Shown here: one piece after another, positions 34,944 to 44,567 of the stretch
How positions within the stretch are numbered: position 1 is the first letter of the stretch
Layout: each line of letters opens with the position of its first letter
NCBI RefSeq assembly: GCF_001499905.1
Contig: NZ_LQIS01000002.1
Coordinates: forward strand, 1 to 64,000
Direction of reading: 5' to 3'
DNA length: 64,000 bases
DNA from: Mycobacterium sp. GA-1285
Lineage (GTDB): Bacteria; Actinomycetota; Actinomycetes; Mycobacteriales; Mycobacteriaceae
Program-made: the position numbers and the translations under genes
Notes under the pieces: model-generated
Seen by the model: only the letters and a program-made list of their open reading frames with translations
Database searches by the model: none
Told to the model about the DNA's origin: nothing

Positions 34944-36265
34944 TGATCCTCACCGGACGCTCCGCGCTGGTCGCCTTGGTCTGCGTCCTGCCGATCGCGG
35001 TCTCCCCCCGGCCGGCGTCCACCTTCGCCGTCCTGCTCGGTGCGCTCGTCGCGCTGATCGCGCTCGACGCCGCGCTGGCAGGCAACACCCGCCGGCTGCG
35101 GTTCACCCGGTCCGGTGACACCACCGCCCGGTTGGGCCAGGACGTCACGGCCGTCCTGCTGGTCGAGAACACCGGGAGACGCCGCGTCAAGGGCGTCGTG
35201 CGCGACGCGTGGCCGCCGAGTGCACGAGCCCATCCCCGCCTCCAGCCGGTGAGCCTGGTTGCGGGACAACGACTTCGAATCGAGACGACGTTACGGCCGG
35301 TGCGACGGGGCGATCAGGAATCGTCGTTGGTCACGGTCCGCGCAACCGGGCCGCTCGGGCTGGCCGGACGGCAGAGCTCGCACCGGGTGCCGTGGCGCAT
35401 CCGGATTCTGCCACCATTCCTGTCGCGCAAGCACCTTCCGTCGCGGCTGGCCAAACTCCGTGAACTGGAAGGCAATACACCGGTTCTGATCCGCGGGCAG
35501 GGCACCGAGTTCGACTCGCTGCGCGAATACGTGATCGGCGACGACGTCAGGTCGATCGACTGGCGCGCCTCTGCCCGCCGGGCCGACGTGGTGGTCAGAA
35601 CGTGGCGCCCGGAACGGGACCAGCGTGTGGTGATCGTGCTCGACACCGGTCGCACCTCGGCGGGCCGCGTCGGCATCGACCCCACCTCGAACGATCCGTC
35701 GGGGTGGCCGCGGCTGGACTGGTCGATGGACGCCGCGCTACTGCTGGCCGCGCTGGCCTCGCGGGCCGGCGACCACGTCGACTTCCTGGCCCATGACCGG
35801 GTCACCAGGGCCGCGGTGTTCAACGCCTCGCGTACCGAGCTGCTCGCGCAGCTGGTCGCGGCGATGGCCCCGATCGAGCCCGCGCTGATCGAATCTGATG
35901 CGGGCGCGATGGTCGCCGCGGTGCTACGCCGCGTCCGCAGGCATGCCTTGGTGGTGCTGCTCACCGACCTCAACGCGTCGGCGCTCGACGAGGGCCTGAT
36001 GACCGTGCTTGCCCAGTTGACGGCCAAACACGCCGTGCTTGTCGCCGCAGTGGCCGACCCCCGCGTCGAGGCGCTAGCCGCCGGCCGCGCCGACGCCCCG
36101 CAGGTCTACGACGCCGCTGCGGCCGAACGGGCGCGCAACGAGCGGCGCGCGATCGCGTCTCGGCTGCGTCGCCGGGGCGTCGATGTGGTCGACGCCGCGC
36201 CCGACGAGTTGGCGCCCGCCCTGGCCGACCACTACCTGGCGCGCAAGGCCACCGGCCGGCTCTAG
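34943..36265 (+). CDS. DUF58 / VWA-like protein (Rv3693-like)
   Basis: A 440-residue protein with two N-terminal membrane helices (SALVALVCVLPIAVSP and TFAVLLGALVALIALDAAL) and a DUF58 domain, LREYVIGDDVRSIDWRASARRADVVVRTWRPERDQRVVIVLDTGR. The last segment starts a von Willebrand A-like fold with a partly conserved metal-site pattern (DTGRT). It probably scaffolds MoxR2 at the membrane. GTG 34943 uses the final G of the moxR2 TAG. The stop TAG shares a CTAG with the convergent SpoIIM gene. Confidence 0.88.
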   Translation: MILTGRSALVALVCVLPIAVSPRPASTFAVLLGALVALIALDAALAGNTRRLRFTRSGDTTARLGQDVTAVLLVENTGRRRVKGVVRDAWPPSARAHPRLQPVSLVAGQRLRIETTLRPVRRGDQESSLVTVRATGPLGLAGRQSSHRVPWRIRILPPFLSRKHLPSRLAKLRELEGNTPVLIRGQGTEFDSLREYVIGDDVRSIDWRASARRADVVVRTWRPERDQRVVIVLDTGRTSAGRVGIDPTSNDPSGWPRLDWSMDAALLLAALASRAGDHVDFLAHDRVTRAAVFNASRTELLAQLVAAMAPIEPALIESDAGAMVAAVLRRVRRHALVVLLTDLNASALDEGLMTVLAQLTAKHAVLVAAVADPRVEALAAGRADAPQVYDAAAAERARNERRAIASRLRRRGVDVVDAAPDELAPALADHYLARKATGRL

Positions 36266-37254
36266 CCGATCGGTACGACGTCGGGCGCGTCCTCGACGTC
36301 TCCCGTCTCGCCGGCCCGGTCGGCCTTGCGCCCGAAGTGGAAGATGTAGGCGAGGAACGCGATCTCGGCGGCCACGCCGATCGCGATGCGCACCGCGGTC
36401 GGTAACGGCGACGGCGTCACGAGCGCCTCGATGAGGCCCGAGATCAACAGAACCGCCACCAGCCCGCCCGCCACCGCGCCGATCGCACGACCCTGCTCGG
36501 CCAGCACCTGTCCGCGCGGCCGGTCGCCCGGTGAGATCACGTTCCAGCCGAGCCGCATACCCGCCCCGGCCGCCAGGAACACCGCGGTCAGTTCGAGCAG
36601 CCCGTGGGGGGTGATCAGACCAAGGAAAATGTCGCCTTTGCCCGCACCGAACATCAGACCCGCGGCCACTCCGAGATTGGCGGCGTTCTGGAACACCACA
36701 TAGGGAATCGGAATGCCCAGCAGAATCGCAAAACCGAGGCACTGCAACGCAATCCACGCGTTGTTCACCCAAACCTGCAGTGCGAACGAGGCGGCCGGGT
36801 GCTCGCTGTAGTACGCGGCGAAGTCGTTGTTGACCATCTGGTCGATCTCGTCGGCTGTGCCGATCATGGCCCGCACTTCGGTACTGCCCGAAACCCACAC
36901 CGCGATCAGGGCTGCCACCGCGAAGAACGCGAACGCCGTACTCAGCCACCACCACCGCGACCGATAGGCGACGACGGGGAACGATACGGTCCAGAACCGC
37001 ACGAACTCGCGCCACAGCGGGGCGTGGGCACCCGTCACCGCCGCTCGTGCCTGCGCGACCAGGCCCGAAAGCCGGCCGATGACCACCGGATCGGCGTTGG
37101 CGGTGCGCACGATCGACAGATGCGTCGACACGCGCTGATAGAGATCGACCAGCTCGTCGACTTCGGAACCGGTGAGCTGTCGACGCCGCTTGATCAGGTG
37201 CTCGAGCCGGTCCCACGTCGGACGGTGCGCCAGCACGAACGCGTCGACATCCAC
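36262..37254 (-). CDS. SpoIIM-family (stage II sporulation protein M-like) membrane protein (Rv3694c-like)
   Basis: A 330-residue protein with a helical N-terminal cytoplasmic region (WDRLEHLIKRRRQLTGSEVDELVDLYQRV) and about five to six membrane segments, with NDFAAYYSEHPAASFALQVWVNNAWIALQC and LIFGL-like GDIFLGLITPHGLLELTAVFLAAGAGMRLG, the SpoIIM signature. In mycobacteria it is not a sporulation gene; SpoIIM and RDD proteins recur beside MoxR/DUF58 operons. GTG 37254 gives the M. tuberculosis length (330). It is divergent from the RDD gene with 28 nt between. Confidence 0.88.
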   Translation of the reverse strand: MDVDAFVLAHRPTWDRLEHLIKRRRQLTGSEVDELVDLYQRVSTHLSIVRTANADPVVIGRLSGLVAQARAAVTGAHAPLWREFVRFWTVSFPVVAYRSRWWWLSTAFAFFAVAALIAVWVSGSTEVRAMIGTADEIDQMVNNDFAAYYSEHPAASFALQVWVNNAWIALQCLGFAILLGIPIPYVVFQNAANLGVAAGLMFGAGKGDIFLGLITPHGLLELTAVFLAAGAGMRLGWNVISPGDRPRGQVLAEQGRAIGAVAGGLVAVLLISGLIEALVTPSPLPTAVRIAIGVAAEIAFLAYIFHFGRKADRAGETGDVEDAPDVVPIG

Positions 37255-37282
37255 GTGGTGAATCCTAGTAGCGTTGACGCTT

Positions 37283-38137
37283 ATGGTCTGGCAGCAGGAA
37301 CCCGTCGTCACCGGCGACGCGGTGGTCCTCGACGTCCAGATCGCCCAGCTACCGGTGCGCGCCGTCGCCGCGCTGATCGACATCTCGGTCGTGTTCCTGC
37401 TCTATGTGATCGGCATCCTGCTCTTCAGCCTGACGTTGACCGAGTTGGACCCGGCGCTGTCGGCGGCGGTGCTGATCATCTTCACCGTGCTCGCCCTGCT
37501 GGGATATCCGCTCGTGTTCGAGACCGCGACTCGGGGCCGTTCGCTGGGAAAGATGGCGATGGGCCTTCGGGTGGTCTCCGAAGACGGTGGCCCGGAACGG
37601 TTCCGGCAGGCGTTCTTCCGCGCGTTGTCCGGTGTGATCGAGATCTGGATGCTGGCCGGCGGTCCGGCGGTGATCAGCAGCCTGTTGTCGGCCAAGGGAA
37701 AGCGACTCGGGGACATCTTCGCGGGCACCATCGTGATCAGCGAGCGGGTGCCCCGGATGTCTCCTCCGCCGCCGATGCCGCCACAGCTGGCGTGGTGGGC
37801 ATCGTCGTTGCAGCTTTCCGGGCTGCGCCCCGAGCAGGCCGAACTGGCACGCCAATTCCTCGGCCGCTCAGCGCAATTGCATCCGGCGGTGCGGGATCAG
37901 ATGGCGTACCGGATCACCGCCGATGTCGTCGCGCAGATCTCCCCGCCTCCGCCTCCGGGGACGCCACCGCAGCTGGTGCTCGCCGCGGTGCTGGCCGAAC
38001 GTCACCGCCGCGAACTGGCGCGACTGCAGGCGACGTCCGCACCACCGCCACCGTCGCCGTGGACCGGGCAGGGGCGACCCGTCTGGCAGCCGGCTCCGCG
38101 GTCACCGGACAACGGCGGCTTCACCCCTCCCGGCTGA
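37283..38137 (+). CDS. RDD-family membrane protein (Rv3695-like)
   Basis: A 284-residue protein with an RDD domain: RAVAALIDISVVFLLYVIGILLFSL, then LVFETATRGRSLGKMAMGLRVVSEDGGP and the third helix LSGVIEIWMLAGGPAVIS, followed by KGKRLGDIFAGTIV. A proline-rich cytoplasmic tail follows (SPPPPPGTPPQLVLAAVLAERHRREL). RDD proteins are small transporters or envelope helpers; this one pairs with the SpoIIM gene. ATG 37283 is likely leaderless or uses a weak site; the intergenic space is too small for much regulation. Confidence 0.88.
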   Translation: MVWQQEPVVTGDAVVLDVQIAQLPVRAVAALIDISVVFLLYVIGILLFSLTLTELDPALSAAVLIIFTVLALLGYPLVFETATRGRSLGKMAMGLRVVSEDGGPERFRQAFFRALSGVIEIWMLAGGPAVISSLLSAKGKRLGDIFAGTIVISERVPRMSPPPPMPPQLAWWASSLQLSGLRPEQAELARQFLGRSAQLHPAVRDQMAYRITADVVAQISPPPPPGTPPQLVLAAVLAERHRRELARLQATSAPPPPSPWTGQGRPVWQPAPRSPDNGGFTPPG

Positions 38138-38145
38138 CCTGGATG

Positions 38146-38194
38146 GATTTGTGCACGTCTTGTTGCGCTGAGCGCTCCAAAACGCACACAAATC
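38146..38194. terminator. Hairpin between convergent RDD gene and glpK
   Basis: GATTTGTG at 38146-38153 pairs with CACAAATC at 38187-38194, and an inner GCGCTGAGCGC can fold on its own. It lies in the 59-nt gap between convergent genes and is likely a bidirectional terminator. Confidence 0.4.
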
Positions 38195-38196
38195 GC

Positions 38197-39738
38197 TCAG
38201 TCGACGTCGACCCAGTCCAGCGTGCGCTGCACAGCCTTCTGCCAACCGGCGTAAGCGAACTCGCGCTGCTCGTCGCTCCACGACGGGGTCCAGCGCTTGC
38301 CTTCCTGCCAGTTGGCGCGCAGGTCGTCGGCGTCCTCCCAGAACCCGACCGCCAGCCCGGCGGCGTAGGCCGCGCCCAGCGCCGTGGTCTCGGCGACGAC
38401 GGGCTTGACCACGTCGACACCGAGCACGTCGGCCTGGATCTGCATGCACAGGTCGTTGGCGGTGATACCGCCGTCGACCTTGAGGACCTCCATGTGCACG
38501 CCGGAATCGGCCTCCATCGCATCGACGACGTCGCGGCTCTGGTAGCAGATCGCCTCGAGCGTGGCGCGAGCGAGGTGCGCGTTCGTGTTGTACCGCGACA
38601 GCCCGACGATCGCTCCGCGGGCGTCCGAACGCCAATACGGCGCGAAGAGTCCGGAGAACGCCGGCACGAAGTAGACGCCACCGTTGTCGTCGACCTCTCG
38701 CGCGAGCGGTTCGCTGTGCGCGGCGTCGCGGATGATGCCGAGCTGGTCGCGCAGCCACTGCACAGCCGATCCGGTGACCGCGATCGAACCCTCAAGGGCG
38801 TAAACGGGTTTCGCGTCGCCTTTATCTCTGGGCGCGAACTGGTAGCACACCGTCGTCAGCAACCCGTTCTCCGACCGGACGATCTTCTCTCCGGTGTTCA
38901 GCAGCAGGAAATTGCCTGTGCCATAAGTGTTCTTGGCTTCCCCCGCGCTCAGGCACACTTGTCCGACCATTGCCGCCTGCTGGTCGCCGAGCGCTCCGGT
39001 CAGCGGCACCTGGCCGGCAACGGGCCCGTCGTCGCGGGTGATGCCGTAGGACTCCGGGCACGACGACGGCTTGATCTCGGGCAGCATCTGTCGCGGAATG
39101 TCGAAGAACGACAACAACTCGTCGTCCCAGTCGAGCGTTTCCAGGTTCATCATCATGGTGCGGCTGGCGTTGGTGACGTCGGTGACGTGAACCCCGCCGC
39201 GGGTGCCTCCGGTCAGGTTCCACAGCACCCAGGAGTCAGGAGTACCGAACAGGGCGTCACCGTTCTCGGCGTCGCGGCGTACACCGTCGACGTTGTCGAG
39301 GATCCACTGCACCTTGCCTGCGGAGAAGTAGGTCGCCGGGGGAAGGCCGGCCTTGCGGCGGATGACGTCGCCGCGTCCGTCGCGGTCCAGTGCCGAGGCG
39401 ATGCGGTCGGTGCGGGTGTCCTGCCAGACGATCGCGTTGTAATACGGTCTGCCGGTCCGCTTGTTCCACACCAGCGCCGTCTCGCGCTGGTTGGTGACGC
39501 CGAGCGCGGCGAGGTCGGTTGCCGACAGGTTCGTCTTGTTGAGCGCGGACATGACCACCGCGGCGGTGCGCTCCCAGATCTCGACGGGATTGTGCTCGAC
39601 CCAGCCGGCCTTCGGCAGGATCTGCTCGTGCTCGAGTTGATGGCGACCGATTTCGACGCCGCCGTGGTCGAAGATCATGCATCGGGTACTCGTGGTGCCC
39701 TGATCGATCGCGGCGACGAACTCGGCGTTTCCGGCCAA
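38197..39738 (-). CDS. glpK: Glycerol kinase
   Basis: A 513-residue FGGY-family kinase that makes glycerol-3-phosphate from glycerol and ATP. The N-terminal ATP site is [17 protein letters not shown], the FGGY signatures include [13 protein letters not shown], and the C-terminal phosphate loop is [33 protein letters not shown] follows the family pattern. Start choice: TTG 39738 sits 6-7 nt after an unusually good AGAGGGGAG; the longer frame to ATG 39777 adds a less conserved leader and would leave no promoter space to the divergent methyltransferase. Confidence 0.93.
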   Translation of the reverse strand: MAGNAEFVAAIDQGTTSTRCMIFDHGGVEIGRHQLEHEQILPKAGWVEHNPVEIWERTAAVVMSALNKTNLSATDLAALGVTNQRETALVWNKRTGRPYYNAIVWQDTRTDRIASALDRDGRGDVIRRKAGLPPATYFSAGKVQWILDNVDGVRRDAENGDALFGTPDSWVLWNLTGGTRGGVHVTDVTNASRTMMMNLETLDWDDELLSFFDIPRQMLPEIKPSSCPESYGITRDDGPVAGQVPLTGALGDQQAAMVGQVCLSAGEAKNTYGTGNFLLLNTGEKIVRSENGLLTTVCYQFAPRDKGDAKPVYALEGSIAVTGSAVQWLRDQLGIIRDAAHSEPLAREVDDNGGVYFVPAFSGLFAPYWRSDARGAIVGLSRYNTNAHLARATLEAICYQSRDVVDAMEADSGVHMEVLKVDGGITANDLCMQIQADVLGVDVVKPVVAETTALGAAYAAGLAVGFWEDADDLRANWQEGKRWTPSWSDEQREFAYAGWQKAVQRTLDWVDVD

Positions 39739-39844
39739 TGCGCACTCCCCTCTTTGCTGCGGTTCGTCGTCCATCATGGACTACATGGCCGATAAGCCCG
39801 CCGGTATTGAAGCCGGACGACCGAGCGCATCCACCATCGACCGC

Positions 39845-40609
39845 ATGCCGCGCGGCGGGCCCGACGCATCCTGCCTGGACCGCCTGTTGCAGACCGATCG
39901 GCTCGAGTATCTGGACCGTGACTCCGACGCGCCGGGCGACACCGCACGCAGACGCAGCGTGATCCGCGCGCTCGAGTGGACGGGCCGATGGTTCGGCACC
40001 ACCGAGCGGTTCGCCGAATTCACGCTCGGCGAGGTCGAAAACGTCGCGGACCCGAAGATCCTCGAACTCGGGGCGGGCCACGGTGCGCTCTCACGCAAGC
40101 TGCTCGACTGGCACCCCTCGGCCCGGTTGACCGTCACCGATGTGGACGCGGCGAACGTGGCGGCGATGGCCGCGAGCGACCTCGGGGCCAACCCACGCGC
40201 CACTATTGGCCAAATGGATGCCACGGCGATCGACGCTGCCGACGGCTCGTTCGACCTCGCGGTCTTCGCGCTGTCGTTTCATCACCTGCCGCCGGCGGCG
40301 GCCTCGCAGGCAATCGCCGAAGGCACCCGGGTGGCCGACAAGCTGCTCATCATCGACCTGCCGCGGCCTCCGTCGCCGTTGCATCTCGTGCGCCTGGCGA
40401 CCATGCTGCCGTTTGTTCCGGTGCTGCCCTTCGCACACGACGGCGTCATCAGCTCGCTACGCTCCTACAGTCCGTCGGCGCTGAGGACGCTGGCCGCGTA
40501 TGCTGGCGCCGGGATCGAGGTCGAGCTACGCGGCGGGCCGTTGAGCCCTCAGGTCGTGGTGGCTCAGCGCGGCGCCCCGGATCCGTTGCGGCCGAACGGC
40601 CAACGCTGA
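39845..40609 (+). CDS. Class I SAM-dependent methyltransferase (Rv3699-like)
   Basis: A protein of about 254 residues. SAM-binding motif I is KILELGAGHGALSRKLLDWHPSA, motif II VTDVDAANVAAMA and motif IV DLAVFALSFHHLPPA. It has a hydrophobic stretch (LHLVRLATMLPFVPVLPF) that may bind a lipid substrate. M. tuberculosis Rv3699 is a similar small methyltransferase in this position, and the substrate is unknown. The start is uncertain: ATG 39845 gives an N-terminus LDRLLQTDRLEYLDRD close to family length, while ATG 39785 would be longer. Confidence 0.8.
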   Translation: MPRGGPDASCLDRLLQTDRLEYLDRDSDAPGDTARRRSVIRALEWTGRWFGTTERFAEFTLGEVENVADPKILELGAGHGALSRKLLDWHPSARLTVTDVDAANVAAMAASDLGANPRATIGQMDATAIDAADGSFDLAVFALSFHHLPPAAASQAIAEGTRVADKLLIIDLPRPPSPLHLVRLATMLPFVPVLPFAHDGVISSLRSYSPSALRTLAAYAGAGIEVELRGGPLSPQVVVAQRGAPDPLRPNGQR

Positions 40610-40736
40610 TAGCTGAACTCGATGAAGGAATCGAGCACGTCGTACAGACCCGGATGGCGCGCTAACAGAGATCCAATCATCCTCATGCGGAGGGTGATAC
40701 CCCGCTGTTCGCGTGTCAAACGTCGGTCGTTGCAGG

Positions 40737-41876
40737 TCAGGCCCGCGGGCGGGTGAGCCGATGGAGAAGCCACGCAACCGGAATCGTCAGAATCAGGGTC
40801 ACGACGAACAGCACGACCACCGAACCGGTGTACACCCGCCACTGCAGAACCGACACCATCGCGATCTCCATCACGATCACGTGAAGCAGGAAGATCTCGT
40901 AGGAGATCTCCCCAAGCCACACCATGGGTCTGCTGCTGAGTAGCCCTGCGTACCAACCTGTGTCGCCGAGGGCCAACGGCGCGACAACCAGTGTCGCGAT
41001 CGCCGCATAGAACATCACCTTGACGATGTCCTGCCCGAGGTCGAGCGTCGGCGTGTCGATGCGCCCGGCGATTGGTGTCGACACGACCAGGTATGCCGCC
41101 ACCGCGAGCGGCAGCGCGATCAGGCCATAGCAACGAAAACCCGTGCGCGCCAGCACGCTGAGCGTCATACCGCCGATGAACCACACCAGGTAGTGCGGCA
41201 GCCACAACCCCGCGCCGTTGGGCAGCCAGTCCGTCGTGTGGATGACCACGAGCCACAGCGGGCTCAACGCACCGAGCATGGCCAGCGCGGCCAACAACAC
41301 ACCGGGGCGCCACTGGCGTCGGCACAGCACGACCAGCAGTAGGTAGGCCAGCACGGGCAGCACCGCGTAGAACGCCACTTCGACCGCCAGACTCCACATC
41401 TGGGTCAGCCCCTGATGCATGTAGGCCGTGACGTAGTTCGGGCTGTAGATCTGGGTGAGCGTGAGGTTGCGCACCAGGCCGAGCCAGGTGTGGCCGGGAT
41501 TGGGTTCAATTGCCCGGAACTCGTACAGCGTGTATGCCAGCAACACCGTCACCACGTAGGCCGGCATGATGCGCCGCAGGCGATTTCGGGCGTAACGGCG
41601 TGCCGGTGGCGGCGCGGTGCCGGTCGCGGCCGCCTGCACCCATCCGTTGAACAACAGGAATCCCGACAACACGAAGAAGATCGCGACGCCGATCTCCATG
41701 CGAGCGAACACCAGCCCGAGGTAGCCCCGGTTGTAGGCGCCGGTGCCGTACGCGGCGTGGGTGGCCATGACCAGCAGCGCGGCGATCGCTCGGATGCCGG
41801 TGAGCGCCGGGACGCGGTCGACCCTCGAGACCTGTTCCAGACCCCCTTGGTCGAGGTCGCCCGGTGTCGAGCCCAC
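40737..41876 (-). CDS. Acyltransferase-3 family membrane protein
   Basis: A 379-residue integral membrane O-acyltransferase (Acyl_transf_3). It opens VPALTGIRAIAALLVMATHAAYGTGAYNRGYLGLVFARMEIGVAIFFVLSGFLLF, containing the conserved motif R-A-x-A-x-x-x-V-x-x-x-H, and has about ten hydrophobic segments through EISYEIFLLHVIVMEIAM. Such enzymes acylate sugars, lipids or peptidoglycan at the membrane. GTG 41876. It has no counterpart in the M. tuberculosis order between Rv3699 and egtE and forms part of an inserted block with the catalase and MBL genes. Confidence 0.85.
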   Translation of the reverse strand: MGSTPGDLDQGGLEQVSRVDRVPALTGIRAIAALLVMATHAAYGTGAYNRGYLGLVFARMEIGVAIFFVLSGFLLFNGWVQAAATGTAPPPARRYARNRLRRIMPAYVVTVLLAYTLYEFRAIEPNPGHTWLGLVRNLTLTQIYSPNYVTAYMHQGLTQMWSLAVEVAFYAVLPVLAYLLLVVLCRRQWRPGVLLAALAMLGALSPLWLVVIHTTDWLPNGAGLWLPHYLVWFIGGMTLSVLARTGFRCYGLIALPLAVAAYLVVSTPIAGRIDTPTLDLGQDIVKVMFYAAIATLVVAPLALGDTGWYAGLLSSRPMVWLGEISYEIFLLHVIVMEIAMVSVLQWRVYTGSVVVLFVVTLILTIPVAWLLHRLTRPRA

Positions 41877-41904
41877 CCGGCCAGTATGCCGGTCAGGTGC
41901 GGCC

Positions 41905-43563
41905 TTACGTGGCCATCACCACGCGTTCGTTCGGCACACAATGCGTCATCTTCAACCCCTCGACGTCACGCGGACCGTTCTTGCCGAGCTGCTGCCGACG
42001 CTTTTCCTCGTCCTCTGAAAGTGTCTGCGATTTCAGCGGTTCCAGGTCACGCACATCATCGACCGAAATGCCGAGGCCTTCGCCGACCCGGGAGCCGAGT
42101 TCGTCGTCGCACATGAAGAAGTGCCACACCATCCGCTCCTGCACCTCGCGGGTGGCTTCGGAGATGTTGGTGACGAAATTGGCGACCAGGTCGTCCTTTT
42201 CCCACTGTTCCATCAACTGGTAACGCTGGCCGGCCTGCTCATAGTCGTTGGTGCGCGGGATGCGCTTACGCGTCAGACGTCCCGAGATCTCCGGGCCCAC
42301 GTCGTCGGGTATCGGCGCCGACGCCTCACGCAGGCCCCCCGTGATCGACGGCTCGTAGTTCACATGGGGATTGGCCCCGACATTGTCGACGCCGTACTGC
42401 ATCTGGCCGCCCTGCTGGTTCGTTGCGACCTTCGCGTTCTTCGGCCGATTGACGGGCAGCTGCAGGTAGTTGGGTCCGACGCGGTAACGCTGGGTGTCGG
42501 AGTATGAGAAGGTGCGGCCCACCAGCATCTTGTCGTCGGAGAACTCCAGCCCGTCAACCAGCACACCGGTGCCCAGCGCGATTTGCTCGGCGTCGTTGAA
42601 GAAGTTGTCCACGTTGCGGTTCAACACCATTCGGCCGACCAACTTGGGCGGGAACTCGTTCTCCGGCCACACCTTGGTGTCGTCGAGCGGATCCCAGTTG
42701 AGCTCGGGATGGTCCTCGTCGCTCATGATCTGCACGAGCAGTTCCCACTCGGGATAATCGCCGCGTTCGATGGACTCGTAGAGATCCTTTGTGGCGCTGC
42801 CGAGCTCGGTGGCCTGGATGGCCGCCGCGTCGGCCTCGGTCAGGCTCTTGACCCCCTGCTTGGGCATCCAGTGATACTTGACGAGGTGGGTTTGTCCCTC
42901 GGCGTTGACCCAACGGTAGGTGTTGACCCCGAAGCCCTGCATCGTCCGGTAGTTGGCCGGGATACCGCGCGGGGAGAACAGATTCACGATCATGTGCATG
43001 GTCTCCGGCGTCTGCGACATGAAATCGAAGATGCGCGCCGGTTCCTGGCGGTGGGTGACCGGATCCGGCTTGAGCGCGTGGATGACGTCGGGGAACTTGA
43101 TCGCGTCGCGGATGAAGAAGACGGCCAGATTGTTGCCGACCAGGTCCCAGTTTCCGTCCTCGGTGTAGAACTTCACCGCGAACTTGCGCGGATCGCGAGC
43201 CACCTCGGAAGAATCCCGGCCGCCGATGACCGTGGAGAATCGGATCGCCAGATCGGTGCGCTTGCCGGGCTCGGAGAACACCTTGGCCCGGGTGTACCGC
43301 TCGATCGGCTCGTCGCCCCACTTGCCGGTCGCTTCGAAGTAGCCGAACGCCACCGCGCCGCGGGCGTGCACCACCCGTTCGGGGATGCGTTCCCGGTCGA
43401 AGTGGCTCATCTTCTCCAGGAAGTGATAGTTCTCCATCGTCGCCGGGCCGCGGGCACCGATGGTGCGCTGGTTCTGGTTGTCGTAGATCGGATGACCCTG
43501 GCGATCGGTCAAGATGTCGCGGGTGTCGTCGGGATCAGGTGGTATCGAGGAGACGTCGGTCAT
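41905..43563 (-). CDS. Monofunctional heme catalase (clade-3 KatA-like)
   Basis: A 552-residue catalase, longer than minimal clade 3 because of a C-terminal extension. The distal His lies in [16 protein letters not shown], the distal Asn in [20 protein letters not shown], and the proximal heme Tyr in [28 protein letters not shown]-binding-type residues may lie in the C-terminal half. It decomposes hydrogen peroxide in the cytoplasm. ATG 43563 has AGGATCTCTG upstream. M. tuberculosis has only KatG, so this is a lineage difference. Confidence 0.93.
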   Translation of the reverse strand: MTDVSSIPPDPDDTRDILTDRQGHPIYDNQNQRTIGARGPATMENYHFLEKMSHFDRERIPERVVHARGAVAFGYFEATGKWGDEPIERYTRAKVFSEPGKRTDLAIRFSTVIGGRDSSEVARDPRKFAVKFYTEDGNWDLVGNNLAVFFIRDAIKFPDVIHALKPDPVTHRQEPARIFDFMSQTPETMHMIVNLFSPRGIPANYRTMQGFGVNTYRWVNAEGQTHLVKYHWMPKQGVKSLTEADAAAIQATELGSATKDLYESIERGDYPEWELLVQIMSDEDHPELNWDPLDDTKVWPENEFPPKLVGRMVLNRNVDNFFNDAEQIALGTGVLVDGLEFSDDKMLVGRTFSYSDTQRYRVGPNYLQLPVNRPKNAKVATNQQGGQMQYGVDNVGANPHVNYEPSITGGLREASAPIPDDVGPEISGRLTRKRIPRTNDYEQAGQRYQLMEQWEKDDLVANFVTNISEATREVQERMVWHFFMCDDELGSRVGEGLGISVDDVRDLEPLKSQTLSEDEEKRRQQLGKNGPRDVEGLKMTHCVPNERVVMAT

Positions 43564-43618
43564 CAGAGATCCTTCCGGTTCTGTCGCTGACCTTGCCGCC
43601 TACCCACCGGCACCGGGA

Positions 43619-44437
43619 TTAAACGGTGACCGAGGAACCACGCTCCAGTTCGATGATCCGGTCGGACAGGCCCCGTCGCTTCATCTCCTCGACGAAATCG
43701 GACAGCGGTGAGGCGAACACCCCGTAGTCGTCGAAGTGCACCGGAATCATCCTGGGGAGGTCGAGCAGTTCGACGACGTCGGCGCCCTGCCGGCCGTCCA
43801 TCGTCACGGTCAGCCCGAACGGCAGGTGCCTGCCGAACGGCAGCCGGGTGCCACCCAGGTGCAACACCCCGACGTCGATCGATTCGAATCGCACTGGTAT
43901 TTCCCGAAGTTCGTCGACGAACAGGGTATCGCCGGAGACGTAGAGCCGTCGCCGGGCGGTGCCGTCGGAGAACTCGATCATGCTGCCCATCACGGGCGGC
44001 AGGAAGCGGTCGACCGGGGTGGGCGCGTGACGCCCGGGCAGGCTCGTGACGGTGACGCTCACCGCGCCCTTGGTGATCGTGTGGTGCTGCCAGGTGTCGA
44101 GCGCCAGCGCCCGGCCGAATCCCCGGTGGGCCAGTCGCTTGGCGGCGTGCGGGGTGGTCACGATGGGCAGTCCCTGATCGAGCCGGCTCTGTGTCACCCG
44201 GTCCCAGTGATCGCCGTGCATATGCGACAGGACCACCGCGTCGAGCGCGGGCAACTCTTCGATGTCCAGCGCCGGTCCTTTGAGGCGCTTGGACAGCAGC
44301 CCGTACCCGAGGTACGCGTGCTGGCCCCGGTGCAGGAAGTTCGGGTCGGTCAGCAGAGTGATCCGCTCATCGCCGTGATCCCGGCCCCCGGTGATCAACG
44401 TGGTGGCGGTGCCGATGAAGGTGACGGTGACGTCCAT
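43619..44437 (-). CDS. UlaG-like metallo-beta-lactamase-fold hydrolase
   Basis: A 272-residue MBL protein. Metal ligands are LSHMHGDHWDR (HxHxDH), GRHAPTP, YVSGDTLFVDEL and PVHFDDYGVF. The layout resembles UlaG/YtnP-type L-ascorbate-6-phosphate lactonases and UPF0173 hydrolases, without a signal peptide. The substrate is not known. It lies next to the catalase in the same orientation with a 55-nt gap, and is divergent from the GCS2-type ligase gene by 130 nt. Confidence 0.83.
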   Translation of the reverse strand: MDVTVTFIGTATTLITGGRDHGDERITLLTDPNFLHRGQHAYLGYGLLSKRLKGPALDIEELPALDAVVLSHMHGDHWDRVTQSRLDQGLPIVTTPHAAKRLAHRGFGRALALDTWQHHTITKGAVSVTVTSLPGRHAPTPVDRFLPPVMGSMIEFSDGTARRRLYVSGDTLFVDELREIPVRFESIDVGVLHLGGTRLPFGRHLPFGLTVTMDGRQGADVVELLDLPRMIPVHFDDYGVFASPLSDFVEEMKRRGLSDRIIELERGSSVTV

Positions 44438-44567
44438 CGTCCCCGACTACCCGTCGCGATGGGGTTTATGCGGGCCGCCGCTGTCGGCGAGTGACCGCAG
44501 AACGTCTCGCGAATCGCGGCGTGTCGGGTGCAGACGCGGACGCTCGCCGACGATGGACAATGGCGGA

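Noticed and set aside
36604..39795. A 1063-residue forward ORF across SpoIIM, RDD and glpK genes
   Set aside because: It lies antisense to or overlapping well-supported genes and its composition is Arg/Gly/Val-rich with no motif; it is a high-GC shadow.
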